64,000 nucleotides of DNA, from assembly GCA_002104985.1 (NCBI GenBank), contig MCGO01000056.1, forward strand, positions 1-64,000. The letters are read 5' to 3'. A program made the translations under genes and the position numbers. Positions 1 to 10,015 of this stretch are shown here, piece after piece (positions within the stretch are counted from its first letter, which is position 1; every line of letters begins with the position of its first letter). Below the pieces are notes generated by a model, which was given only the letters and a program-made list of their open reading frames with translations, ran no database searches and had not been told where the DNA came from. This DNA comes from Rhizoclosmatium globosum (taxonomy: Eukaryota > Chytridiomycota > Chytridiomycetes > Chytridiales > Chytriomycetaceae).

Positions 1-123
1 GGCAGTTGATATGTGTTTTGGGATGCGATGTGAAGTCAGAGGTGAAGAAGGGGCTGTTGCGGCATTCCTGCAGGACTTTAAAAATAAGGTCCAACAGTTT
101 GATCGCTTGCAAGATCTACACTT

Positions 124-702
124 TTGATTGTTGAAAGAACAAAGGACTTGATTCAGTACATTGACATTCGATCGCAAGCACTTTTGAGTTTGGCTGACGT
201 TGCTTATGCCTTGCAGTCCCGCCATTCTAGACTAAAGCCATACTGGATGGAATTAGCAAATTACATCCAAAAAGAGTTTCTTTGTTTGGTTTCAAAGCCA
301 AGAGGTTATTACACACCCAACTTTGACTTGTTCACTCTCCATTACTTTACTCAACAAGTCCATGCTTTCGGGAGTGTACCATATCAAGCCTTTCCCCTGC
401 TTCAGATTTTGGCTAATCCACAGTCTCTGAATGATGAATTCAGAGATCCATTGCCAAAGAGTTTGGTTCCCAAGTTTGTTGACAAGGCCGCTCTTGTCAA
501 GTATTCCAAGAAAAGAAAAGCAAAGGAAAGAAATAATCCTGAATCTGTGTTGCATCAGTCATTTGCCCCTGATAGGGTGGCACATATTATGGATATTGTC
601 AGAACAATACAATCTCAGCCAAGGGTCACAGACATTCTTGTAACACCAAATGCTCGGACTGTTGATGAACTAGTTACTCAAATGATAGACATGCTTTTTT
701 GA
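124..702 (+). pseudogene. Unrecognised ORF, probable fragment
   Basis: A 192-codon open frame (first in-frame ATT at the given start, so the true start lies elsewhere) with a normal-looking soluble composition and a basic stretch near residues 127-140. The region before it (1-125) is open in another frame and ends in a stop just where this frame begins, so a frameshift or an unseen intron joins them. I do not recognise a family. The next 1.5 kb also shows broken frames, and a minisatellite follows, so I read this as part of a decaying gene or mobile element rather than an intact gene. Confidence 0.3.
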
Positions 703-880
703 TGGTCTTATAGAAGATTTGCCTGAAAATATGATTCGGTTTCCTGAAAATATGCAGCAAGTAAAGTCGGAAGATGCTGACTGTTGATGCTCTGAGACTG
801 ATTGTTGACAACAAAAATGCTTACCCTATCACCTGGTAAAGGGAATATTTGGAAATCGGGTAAAATGTTATGACGACAAG

Positions 881-1250
881 TTGGCAAGATTTATCAATTT
901 TGATGAACAAGAAGTGGCTTCCTTTTTCAGTCCCCACCAAATAGATCAACAAGACTGGGACGTTATTCAAAGTACTTCAGATTACTCCTGGAACAACTAC
1001 GTTCTTTTCAATCTATCATTATTTATGGTAGCAGAAATGAGGCCAATTCCAGCCAAGGAGACATTGAAGAATAAGCTGTTGCTGAAGCAAGGAAAAGATT
1101 TGAGGTGTTGCCATGTGGTGACCTTGATCCCAATCATGCAGTTTGGGCATGTTCTAATCTTAATTTGCCTGGTGAAAGAAGAATGCAATTCCTGCGAATG
1201 TATCATATGATGGAAGAGGAATACCATATAATGCCAAAACTAATGGTTTA
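881..1250 (+). pseudogene. Unrecognised broken coding sequence
   Basis: A frame opens near 881 and loses protein-like character around 1090. The protein-like signal then continues in a different frame to a stop near 1250, with residues such as LPCGDLDPNHAVWACSN and ERRMQFLRMYHMMEEEY. The switch of frame without a convincing GT-AG intron suggests a frameshift. It lies in the same orientation as the ORF at 124-702 and may be the 3' part of the same dead gene. No family recognised. Confidence 0.3.
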
Positions 1251-1423
1251 ATTTATCTTCCGTCCGCAAAACAGAATGTAGTTGTATAGTTTATTTGTGT
1301 TGCTTTAATTTGTATCGGTGTTTTAGTTTCAGAAATAGAATACACTTTTGATAACCTTTCCTCATGTTGCAGAAAAATTCAAAACAATATTGCAGAACTT
1401 TTTGCAGACTGCAATCAGAATCA

Positions 1424-2236
1424 GAGGACAGTAACCTGGAGGACGCTGTTGGAGGACGCTGTAGGAGGACGGTAACACAGGACGCTGTTGGAGGACGGTA
1501 ACCTGGAGGACGCTGTTGGAGACGCTGTGGAGGACGGTAACACAGGACGCTGTTGAAGGACGCTGTAGAGGACGGTAACACAGGACGCTGTTGGAGGACG
1601 GTAACCTGGAGGACGCTGTTGGAGGACGGTAACACAGGACGCTGTTGGAGGACTCTGTTAGAGGACATGATAGAGGACGGTAACACAGGAGCTGTTGGAG
1701 GACGCTGTTGGAGGACGGTAACCTGGAGGACGCTGTTGGAGGACGCTGTAGGAGGACGGTAACACAGGACGCTGTTGGAGGACGTAACCTGGAGGACGCT
1801 GTTGGAGGACGGTAACCTGGAGGACGCTGTTGGAGGACGGTAACACAGGACGCTGTTGGAGGACTCTGTTAGAGGACACTGATAGAGGACGGTAACACAG
1901 GACGCTGTTGGAGGACGCTGTTGGAGGACGGTACCTGGAGGACGCTGTTGAGGACGCTGTAGGAGGACGGTAACACAGGACGCTGTTGGAGGACGGTAAC
2001 CTGGAGGACGCTGTTGGAGGACGGTAACACAGGACACTGTTGGAGGACGCTGTAGGAGGACGGTAACACAGGACGCTGTTGGAGGACGGTAACCTGGAGG
2101 ACGCTGTTAGAGGACGGTAACACAGGACGCTGTTGGAGGACTCTGTTAGAGGACACTGATAGAGGACGGTAACACAGGACGCTGTTGGAGGACGGTAACC
2201 TGGAGGACGCTGTTTGGAGGACGGTAACACAGGAGG
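1424..2236. repeat. Composite minisatellite, 13/15-bp units
   Basis: About 0.8 kb of tandem units all starting with GGAC: GGACGCTGTTGGA, GGACGGTAACACA, GGACGGTAACCTGGA, and rarer GGACTCTGTTAGA and GGACACTGATAGA. They alternate into higher-order blocks of roughly 26-54 bp (for example the pair GGACTCTGTTAGA + GGACACTGATAGA recurs at about 1870 and 2142). Single-base indels occur in several units. Because few units carry stops on the minus strand, all minus frames read as long Pro/Ser/Val-rich ORFs; these are artefacts. A short inverted relative of the same units lies at 2837-2885. Confidence 0.95.
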
Positions 2237-2288
2237 GAGGAAAGACTTTTTTAATCACCAAAATGATCATTGAAATGATAGAGACACA

Positions 2289-2630
2289 TTGATGGATGGC
2301 TATCAGGCTGCCCTGCGTTTCATTAAGCATCTGGAGGCCATTGTGAAGGAGCAATCAGAGCAGATTCATGACCTTCATGAGGAAATAGGCACAGTGAATC
2401 ATGGCAACTCTGAGCTGGAGCAAAAATTGAAGCAAGTCACTGCCTCATTGGATCAACTCAGGCAAATGCAAGTTCTGCAGGGAACAATTGAAGATGCTTC
2501 TCAAAGTGGATCAAAGAGAAGGCACTCAGTACAAAAGCCAAAATTGAGTATACAGTTCAACAGTGAAGTAATGTTGCTGAAAGTGGGCATATTCAATGGC
2601 ATATTAATTAAACATACTGATATTCTCTGA
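2289..2630 (+). CDS. Small coiled-coil protein, unknown
   Basis: A 113-codon frame beginning just after the minisatellite. The first usable ATG is a few codons in (ATGGATGGC at 2292). Residues about 10-65 have a heptad-like pattern rich in Glu, Gln, Leu and Lys and should form a coiled coil; the tail is basic and ends in hydrophobic residues. No family recognised. It lacks flanking gene structure and may be a 3' exon or a fragment of a mobile element. Confidence that it encodes a real protein is low. Confidence 0.3.
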   Translation: MMDGYQAALRFIKHLEAIVKEQSEQIHDLHEEIGTVNHGNSELEQKLKQVTASLDQLRQMQVLQGTIEDASQSGSKRRHSVQKPKLSIQFNSEVMLLKVGIFNGILIKHTDIL

Positions 2631-2747
2631 ATTTACTCTCTGAATTAACCACCATACATAGAGTGTGACTGAAATATTATGCTGTTAAAGTGTCACCTCC
2701 TGTGCCTATGTGCCATCAGATGTAGATTTCCAACTCTCAGAATAAAC

Positions 2748-2890
2748 ATTTTTGGCTTAGTTGGTATGTAACACTGCTTCCGCTCGCGAGGTGGTGGGAT
2801 CAAACCCACTAGAGGGTAGCGGCCCCTGCACACAACGTTAGCGTCCTGTGGGTTACGGTCCTGCAAGGTCAGCGTCCTGCAGGATGAAGG
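2748..2890 (+). mobile_element. tRNA-derived SINE-like sequence
   Basis: Contains a good RNA polymerase III A box (TGGCTTAGTTGG at about 2753-2764) and, about 45 nt further, a B-box/T-arm: the stem GTGGG, a 7-nt loop ATCAAAC and the pairing CCCAC (about 2796-2812). The acceptor and anticodon stems do not pair, so it is not a functional tRNA. The following 70 bp carries GCGTCCTG motifs, the reverse complement of the neighbouring minisatellite units. Best read as the tRNA-like head plus the start of the body of a SINE; no poly-A tail or target-site duplication was seen. Confidence 0.55.
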
Positions 2891-3072
2891 TGACTCATCC
2901 TAATCACCCTAAGCAACACTTAACCCAAATTAAAACTTGGCCCCAACAAACACATAACAGTATTCTTTGAGGTTGAAATAAGAGTTATATTGGTTGTTTT
3001 GACCATTTAAGCAGGTATGGTCCAGTTGACCATCTTAACCCATCCCAACACTAAGAGTATAAACTGTTATTG

Positions 3073-3920
3073 CCTGGCTTGCCAAGATTTCTCTTAAATC
3101 CGCTGTTCGACGAGAGTGGATTGATAAAGAATCTGTACTATCCTTCTCTATTGCCCTTGCTGTAAGTGGCACACATCAGTCATCACTATATTTAACCTTG
3201 TTTTAGTTATTCATTATGGGACTTGTGGCTATGCTTGGTTCTGACGACATTCTGGCTGTGTTTGTAGCTGGAAACGTTTTGACTTGGGATCTTTGGTTTA
3301 ACGAAAGAGTGGCGACTTCTTCTTTCCAGGAAGTCATTGACGCTTTGCTTAACTTGTCCTATTTTGTTTATATTGGCGCAGTAGTGCCATGGGCTTCGTC
3401 TGCGTCTGGACAAAACAACTTAGAAATTTGGAGATTCTGCTTACTTGCATTGTGGATTCTTTTTCTGAGACAATTGCCTTTTGTGATGGGATTATACAGA
3501 TGGATTCCAGCTCTTCATGACAGCAAGGAAGCCTTTTTCGCTGGAGTAAGTTGATTCGCTTTGTGCATGGGGTGAAACTGACAACTCTTCCAGTGGTTCG
3601 GACCCATTGGTGCCGGATCTATCTTTTACGCTCATATCGCTGTTGTATACTTTGAGTACCCTGCAACCCCCATGCTTCCCATTGTATTTTTCATAGTCCT
3701 TGCCAGTGTTATGATTCATGGTGGATCCGTTGCACTATTCAATCTCAGCTTATCGCGTCAAACTACCTACCATCATTGGGAGCGCCGTAGATCCAGAGCA
3801 AATGCTTTGGAGTTGCCTCTCGACGAAAATAGTTCAACGGTGGAGATTGCTGATGGTTTGAAGACTGTGATGAAGCATTCTGATTGGTTGAAAACCATTA
3901 AATCTTCTCAATCTCTCTGA
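3073..3920 (+). pseudogene. 5'-truncated Nha1-type Na+/H+ antiporter
   Basis: Encodes the C-terminal half of a fungal plasma-membrane Na+(K+)/H+ antiporter of the Nha1/Sod2 type. Three pieces join across introns at about 3161-3213 and 3547-3592. Diagnostic stretches are DKESVLSFSIALA, the pore segment GSDDILAVFVAGN with its two aspartates, LLNLSYFVYIGAVVPW, and FGPIGAGSIFYAH. Five to six hydrophobic segments are visible, then a short 60-residue cytoplasmic tail, much shorter than the long tail of yeast Nha1. The N-terminal half (first six or so membrane segments) is missing: an in-frame TAA lies just upstream near 3062 and the 400 bp before it hold the SINE-like unit. Likely a dead 3' fragment cut by rearrangement. 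Confidence 0.7.
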
Positions 3921-4232
3921 GCAGCTTGAAAACCCATACTGCTAGATCCAAAAGCACAACCCACGGATGGTCAAGGCGTCCCTTTCACTATATCTCCTAG
4001 GAAGATGTTAAGTGTTGTGTCCTTCGAAGCAAGAAGTATGAGTCGAGAAGATGTTTTTTATTTACAATTAAATAAAGATAAATATAAAGAGTTTATATTG
4101 TGATAATCTCTGTTGACAGAGCAGAGGGATAATGAATCCAAATGGATGTGAACCGAGCCCTCGAACATCAACAAGAAATTACAAAAGACAATGTTTATTT
4201 ATCTAACTTAAAGAATGTCGAATAAGTATATT

Positions 4233-4257
4233 GGGGGGGGGGGGGGGGGGGGGGGGG
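4233..4257. repeat. Poly-G homopolymer, 25 nt
   Basis: An uninterrupted run of 25 G on the + strand in non-coding DNA about 310 bp after the antiporter fragment. Similar runs are at 25100-25122 and (as C) 55564-55584. Such tracts can form G-quadruplexes and are also prone to length error in sequencing. Confidence 0.9.
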
Positions 4258-4449
4258 TCGAAGTTTTAGAGTACCGTACTTTTCGTTCTGGGCCGGTGCA
4301 GGCCTCCAGTTTGTCAAATTTTCACCCCCTTCACTATCCATGTACTATAAAATCGGCCATCCAGAGCTATTTAAGCAGGAGTGGCTTCTGTCAACTTCAG
4401 ACTTCCTTTCTCTCCACGTGTGAATGAGAAATGAAGAGTAACTACTACG

Positions 4450-5130
4450 CTATAAGATTATACTTGATACTCTGCTGAAATGATGTATTAAAGTTGTGTA
4501 AAATGCAACAAGGACTGAAGGGTATTCGGGAAAGCAGCTTCTCCTAAGCCTGCGAGTTGAAGTACAAAGACTTCCAATACTTGTTCCATTTAATCTACCG
4601 ATTCGCCCATACAACCCGCCGTTTCCATACGCCTCCAGCCAAGAAAAAGTCATAAGAAGTTGAAAACCAGAATCTAACTGAGGCCTCTTTCTCACGAGAG
4701 CGAAATGCATCATGATGCCAAATGCAGCCGTGTACAGTTCAAAAGCATTCCTTCGACATTCGAAAGTCTTCCTCGAATGCTCTTTCACCATTCTTGTTAA
4801 CAATTTGGATTGCGGACCCAGCATCTAACAATATGTGCATCCATTGTGGTACACGTGTTTGCATTATAGATAATAATGGGATTCAATGGGAGCGCTTTTC
4901 AGGACGAAATAAGGAAACAAGGCCATCGTAATGTATTCTTCCACTCTCCGAATACTGCCTTCGTCAAGTTGTCCAAGAACTCCTGCTCCTGCTCCCGGAC
5001 ATCAGGGATTTGGACGAAGGAGGGGAATAGTGATAGGAAATGGCGTATTAGCAAACTTGTTGCTCAGGCCATCCATCAAGACACAATTTTCAAGCCCTTT
5101 TCTGGAATGGCAAACATACCCAAAATTCTT
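4450..5130 (-). pseudogene. Ankyrin-like remnant, unclear exon structure
   Basis: On the minus strand, protein-like stretches appear in alternating frames: one near 4990-4900 reads REQEQEFLDNLTKAVFGEW; one near 4850-4740 has an ankyrin-like turn (HILLDAGSAIQIVNKNGE); the last, ending at 4450, is a 124-codon frame with FELYTAAFGIMMHFALVRK. The joins between them are not resolved; the second stretch ends in a stop (TGA near 4738) while a different frame continues, suggesting a frameshift or retained intron. I read it as a decayed ankyrin-repeat gene. A real but intron-rich gene is the alternative. Confidence 0.3.
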
Positions 5131-5163
5131 TAAAAAAAAGATAAACTAGTAACGTGGAAAAAT

Positions 5164-5975
5164 TGAGGCGTTGTGTTTTGGATTGAATGTTTGTTCAAGA
5201 AATTTCCAAAGGTTGCCATTCGTCCAATGCACATCATTGCCGCGGTTGCAGCACTTCTCCTTGTTGCAATTACCTTCGAATTGATCAAGGTGGAGCATAT
5301 TGTGGATGTTGCACGATACCGTGCCGGCGCCGGTGCCAGTAACAACGGCAAGCAACGTCTTGTCTTTATTGATCTTGGAGCCAACAGAGGAGACTCTTAC
5401 GAAGCAATGCTCGGTCTTGGTTCAAAGTTTAACTTCTCTTATGCGGTTCCCCCCGGTCGTTTGCCCAAGGAAATGGAAGCGCACTTGTTCGAGGCTAATG
5501 GGGTGTTCGATAAGCCTTTGAAGTTCAGACAAAGTACGCAAAGGATCCCTCTTATGTACCGGTATTCATTTACCCTTCTACCGTTGTCTACACTGCCGAT
5601 ACCACCGTGTCGTTCTTTGTTGAACACAAGAACCCAGACAAGGACTTTTGGGGCTCCTCATTGCTTTCCAACCATCCAGATGTAACTGCTCAAGATAAAG
5701 TTGATCTTCCAGCCGTAAACATTGGACGCTTTATCCTTCAGAACTTCAGGGCTGAGGACTTTGTCGTTGTCAAAATGGATATTGAGGGAGCTGAGTACGA
5801 TGTCGTTCCACATTTATACAGTACTGGTGCATACACGATTATCGACTATCTTTATATCGAATGGCACAAACCTCTTGTTGATAATGAACCAGCTAAAGCC
5901 GCAGCCGCAAAAAATGCCGTTGACCAGATGGAGAAGCTTGGGGTTCATATGCCAGTATATGATACGAATGCTTAA
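5164..5975 (+). pseudogene. FkbM-type methyltransferase, broken copy
   Basis: Tandem duplicate of the gene at 6139-6903. Two lesions are visible. First, about 10 bp is missing just before the start, so the ATG of the intact copy is lost (the first in-frame ATG is now at 5228, seven codons downstream). Second, at about 5524 one unit of a GAAG-GAAG tandem is deleted, which shifts the frame, so the frame before 5524 no longer leads into the C-terminal half (resumes 5589-5975). The rest, including VKMDIEGAEYDVVPH, is almost identical to the intact copy. Unless the 4-bp deletion is an assembly error it cannot make the full enzyme. Confidence 0.8.
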
Positions 5976-6138
5976 ATTATAATTTTAATTACAATTCTTT
6001 ATTTGAGGTTTTAAAAACAACTGTTTAGTGCTACACTTAAATACATGAAACAATAAAATGAGGCGTCGTGTTTCATGTTGGAGGGAAAGGAAAGAAGTTA
6101 CAGGCCCTGCTTAACCAAGAAATTTCCAAAACAACATC

Positions 6139-6903
6139 ATGGTTGCCATTCGTCCAATGCACATCATTGCCGCTGTTGCAGCACTTCTCCTTGTTGCAAT
6201 TACCTTCGAATTGATCAAGGTGGAGCATGTCGTGGACGCCCGATCCCGTGCTGGTGCCAGCAACAACGGCAAGCAACGTCTTGTCTTTGTTGATCTTGGA
6301 GCCAACAGAGGAGACTCTTACGAAGCAATGCTCGGTCTTGGTTCAAAGTTTAACTTCTCTTATGCGGTTCCCCCCGGTCGTTTGCCCAAGGAAATGGAAG
6401 CGCACTTGTTCGAGGCTAATGGGGTGTTCGATAAGCCTTTGAAGGAAGTTCAGACAAAGTACGCAAAAGATCCCTCTTATGCACCGGTATTCATTTACCC
6501 TTCTACCGTTGTCTACACTGCCGATACCACCGTGTCGTTCTTTGTTGAACACAAGAACCCAGACAAGGACTTTTGGGGCTCCTCATTGCTTTCCAACCAT
6601 CCAGATGTAACTGCTCAAGATAAAGTTGATCTTCCAGCCGTAAACATTGGACGCTTTATCCTTCAGAACTTCAGGGCTGAGGACTTTGTCGTTGTCAAAA
6701 TGGATATTGAGGGAGCCGAGTACGATGTTGTCCCGCATTTATTGAGCACTGGTGCATACACGATCATTGACTACCTTTACATTGAATGGCACGAAAGCAT
6801 CGTTGCGAATGAGCCAGCCAAGATTAAGAATGCACGTAATGCTGCCCAGCAAATGGAAAAGCTTGGTGTTCACATGCCTGTATACGATACGGCTTCTGCA
6901 TAA
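6139..6903 (+). CDS. FkbM-family methyltransferase, membrane-anchored
   Basis: A 254-residue intronless protein. Residues about 7-27 form one hydrophobic helix (IIAAVAALLLVAITFELI) that fits a signal anchor, so the enzyme probably faces the secretory lumen. The rest matches the FkbM class of SAM-dependent O-methyltransferases: FVDLGANRGDS at about 50 is the SAM-binding Gly loop, and VVKMDIEGAEYDVVPHL at about 190 is the family's hallmark. Its substrate cannot be told from sequence; relatives methylate sugars or secondary metabolites. The ATG at 6139 is the first in frame and follows AACAACATC. A broken tandem copy lies directly upstream (unit spacing about 895 bp). Confidence 0.85.
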   Translation: MVAIRPMHIIAAVAALLLVAITFELIKVEHVVDARSRAGASNNGKQRLVFVDLGANRGDSYEAMLGLGSKFNFSYAVPPGRLPKEMEAHLFEANGVFDKPLKEVQTKYAKDPSYAPVFIYPSTVVYTADTTVSFFVEHKNPDKDFWGSSLLSNHPDVTAQDKVDLPAVNIGRFILQNFRAEDFVVVKMDIEGAEYDVVPHLLSTGAYTIIDYLYIEWHESIVANEPAKIKNARNAAQQMEKLGVHMPVYDTASA

Positions 6904-7063
6904 GTTATTTCTCTAGTGTTCTTTTCCTATTCGTTATGTGCAATTGATGTCATAAAAATCCAATGACTAAGTATCAACTCATTCTCGTTTCTACTCTATC
7001 GTTTCTCAATAAATATCTCATGAGAAGAAACAAGAGGTGGGAAAGAAGAAGAAAGGAAAAAGA

Positions 7064-9885
7064 ATGGCTCCAATCAACTCCTCTTCCAGCCTCTTGTCGA
7101 CACTGACATCGCACGGGATTGCGACGATTACGCAGAAGCACGCATCGAGCGACACGCTTTCAGGCTGGGCATCGCAGCTTAGCAAGCTGAGCAACTGTGT
7201 GGCAGCAAAGACAGTTGTTGCAAAGCCAAAGGGAAAGACCGGCACCGACCTTCTCGTTGCTGTTGCTCGGGCCGATGCTGAATTTGCCCTGAATGCACTT
7301 GCCAAGTCTCTTGGTGCGAAGGAGGCGCGTGCAAGTACCGACGATGCCGTTGCGGACGCCCTGAAGGTTGCCCGTGTTGATGGTATGGTTGGCTGCCCTA
7401 TGTTCCAGCTTATCTTTCCTGGCAATCCCCTCCAACACCTCAAAACCCTCAAAAAGTGAAAACTGCCCTCCCTCTTGGACCGTATGCTATCTGCTTCTAT
7501 CGGCTGTATTAAGCTGGTGCTTATAGCTACAAGATGGTGGTTGGTTGGTTGGTTGGAGGGACCATGTGTTGGGAACTGGATGCTGTGATTTAGGGAAAAC
7601 ATACAAACCTGCGACTCAGTGTATGGATGCATGGATGCATGCACGAAGCTGTAGTGCTATGGAACCACGATTGACAGAGTCGCTAGAAACCACATTGGTC
7701 AGATTGGATGGAATGACATCACTCCAATACCGATCCTTCACCACAAACATTGCTGCGTCACCCAGTTTCACATCCCCATTCCCAAACAACGATACTGTAC
7801 AATTTACTAAAATGATTCCCAATTAAGCTTCCCCATTCACTCTTGCCAACTTTACTGGAGACAAGTCCACTGTTCTTGTTGCTGTTGAAAAGTCCCTTCT
7901 CGCCGAAACTGCAGTTGGATTCCGCAATTTCTCTGGCGAAGAGTCAATTCTTGTGTCAGGAGCCGCGCTTCGCAAGTTTATTGAGGCTTCTGGATTCACT
8001 GTGACTGAATTCGATGCCGCGGCACTTGCTGCTCCAGCTTCTGCCGCTGGCGGTGCTGCTGCATCTCCAAAGGCTAAGCAGGCAAAGGCTCCAGCTGTTG
8101 TTGAGAAGAAGAAGGAGGATGACGGTGCCATCAAGATTGGAATTGAAGTCAAGAAGAACGAGGATTTCCCAGGATGGTACACTCAGGTCTTGGTCAAGAC
8201 GGAAATGATGGATTACTACGATGTGTCTGGATGTTACATTTTGAGACCATGGAGTTTCAAGATCTGGGCTGAAATCAAGAGTTGAGTGTTTTTTGTGGGA
8301 TGGGATTTCTGAGGTTTCTTGTGTCCTGACTGCTTGATTTGCAGAGTTCTTTACTGCCGAGATTGAGGAGCTTGGGGTGGAAGAGTGCTACTTCCCCATG
8401 TTTGTGAGTGCCAAGGCGTTGAACTTGGAGAAGGACCACGTTGAGGGATTCGCTCCTGAAGTTGCCTGGGTCACCAAGGCTGGTCAGAGTGATTTGGCTG
8501 AACCAATTGCCGTCCGTCCAACATCCGAAACCATCATGTACCCAGCCTACGCCAAGTGGATCCAGTCTCACCGTGACTTGCCATTGCGTTTGAACCAGTG
8601 GTGTAACGTTGTCCGATGGGAGTTCAAGAACCCACGTACGTTTTTTGTTTTGTTGTTTCTTCGACATTATTCTTACACGACAACAAAACAGAGCCATTCT
8701 TGAGAACCAGAGAGTTCTTGTGGCAGGAAGGGCACACCGCCTTTGCCACCAAGGAGGAGTCCGACAAGGAAGTGCGTGAGATTCTCGAGCTCTACCGCCG
8801 CGTGTACGAGGAGGTTCTTGCCGTCCCAGTTGTTCCAGGAAAGAAGTCTGAGAACGAAAAGTTTGCTGGAGGTCTCTACACCACTACTGTGGAAGGATTC
8901 ATCCCAACCACTGGTCGTGCGATCCAGGGAGCCACGTCTCACTCTCTTGGTCAAAACTTTGCCAAGATGTTCGAGATTACAGTTGAAGACCCAGAGAAGC
9001 GTGGACAAAAGTCGTTTGTCTGGCAGAACTCGTGGGGTTTGACGACTCGTACTATTGGAGTGATGGTGATGGTTCACGGAGACGACAAGGGTCTTGTTCT
9101 CCCACCACGATGTGCCAACATCCAGGTTGTCGTTGTTCCAGTTGGAATCACTGCCAAGACCACTCCTGAAGAGGAGGCCAAGATTTACGCTTACGTTGAA
9201 GACATTGTCAAGATTTGCAAGCCAGCGGGAGTCAGAGCCAAGGCGGATTTGAGAGACACGTACACTCCAGGTTACAAGTTCAACCACTGGGAGATGCGAG
9301 TGAGTATATTGTTTTGCTGAGAGGGTGTTGTATTGAGCATGTGATGTGTAGGGAGTCCCAATCCGTTTGGAAGTTGGACCAAAAGACATTGCCAAGAACG
9401 AAGTCCGTTGTGTCATTCGTCACAACGGTGTTGCCTCTCAATTGCCACGAGACAACCTGAAAAAGTCCCTCCCACAACTCTTGAACCAAATTCAAAACGA
9501 CATGTTCACCAAGGCAAAAGCCGAACGTGATTCTCACTTGATCCGAATGGAGAGATTTGAGGACGGATTTGTGGAAACTTTGGACAAGAAGAACATGATT
9601 CTTGCTCCATGGTGTGAACGAGTTGCTTGTGAGAAAGAGGTTAAGGACAGAAGTGCCAAGATGTAAGTTTCATATTAATTTTGTGGTGGGGACTTTCTTA
9701 ATTGCTGTCTTCCCAGCGCTCTTGCCGGTGAAGCTGCAGATGAAAAGGCTCCATCCATGGGTGCCAAAACATTGTGTATTCCATTCACTCAGCCAACCGA
9801 GAACCCAATCAAGCCAGGAGTTACCAAGTGTTTTGCGTGTGAGCACAAGGCTGTTTCATACACCATGTGGGGACGTTCATACTAA
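7064..9885 (+). CDS. Prolyl-tRNA synthetase, copy 1
   Basis: Cytosolic-type ProRS, which charges tRNA-Pro. Six exons: 7064-7382, 7828-8280, 8345-8635, 8692-9299, 9352-9662, 9717-9885 (716 aa). The N-terminal ~215 residues form a YbaK/INS-like editing-type domain as in yeast ProRS, followed by a Lys-rich linker. The class II core shows motif 2 (RWEFKNP, then [16 protein letters not shown]) and motif 3 ([18 protein letters not shown]). An anticodon-binding domain follows, and the C-terminal domain keeps CFAC and ends in GRSY, typical of the family. Intron 1 is unusually long (445 nt); intron 2 has a non-consensus GTTGAG donor. The first 24 codons of copy 2 are absent: the duplication edge lies at 7071 and a new ATG (7064) supplies the start. 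Confidence 0.95.
7071..9885 (+). repeat. Inverted repeat arm 1 (with 17873-20668)
   Basis: This 2.8-kb stretch is the inverted counterpart of 17873-20668. Similarity starts abruptly at CAATCAACTCC (7071; 20668 on the minus strand) and runs to the ProRS stop codon. Exons are nearly identical, the 445-nt first intron is clearly homologous base for base, the second intron is only moderately alike, and the last intron and the 3' flank are unrelated. The arms are about 8 kb apart. Confidence 0.92.
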
Positions 9886-10015
9886 GCGATGAGGATGATT
9901 ATGATGAAAAAATACTTATTAAATTGATTGAGTTAATCTCTCTGTTTGTTGGTTTCTTTCTTTCTTTTTTTTCTTTTGGTTTTTCTTTCACACAACCTAC
10001 CTGTCTTCACGTCAA

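Noticed and set aside
1424..2236. CRISPR-like array
   Set aside because: The units are directly adjacent with no unique spacers, and the organism is eukaryotic.
1291..2354. Long minus-strand ORFs with Pro/Ser/Val repeats (up to 248 codons)
   Set aside because: They run through the minisatellite in every frame with the same repeated words; the repeat lacks stops, so length is no evidence of a gene.
2748..2822. Functional tRNA gene
   Set aside because: A and B boxes are present but the acceptor and anticodon stems do not pair.
8673..9416. 247-codon minus-strand ORF opposite ProRS, mirrored at 18335-19078
   Set aside because: It is the antisense of a conserved exon and exists in both copies only because the exon is duplicated. 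No protein family fits.
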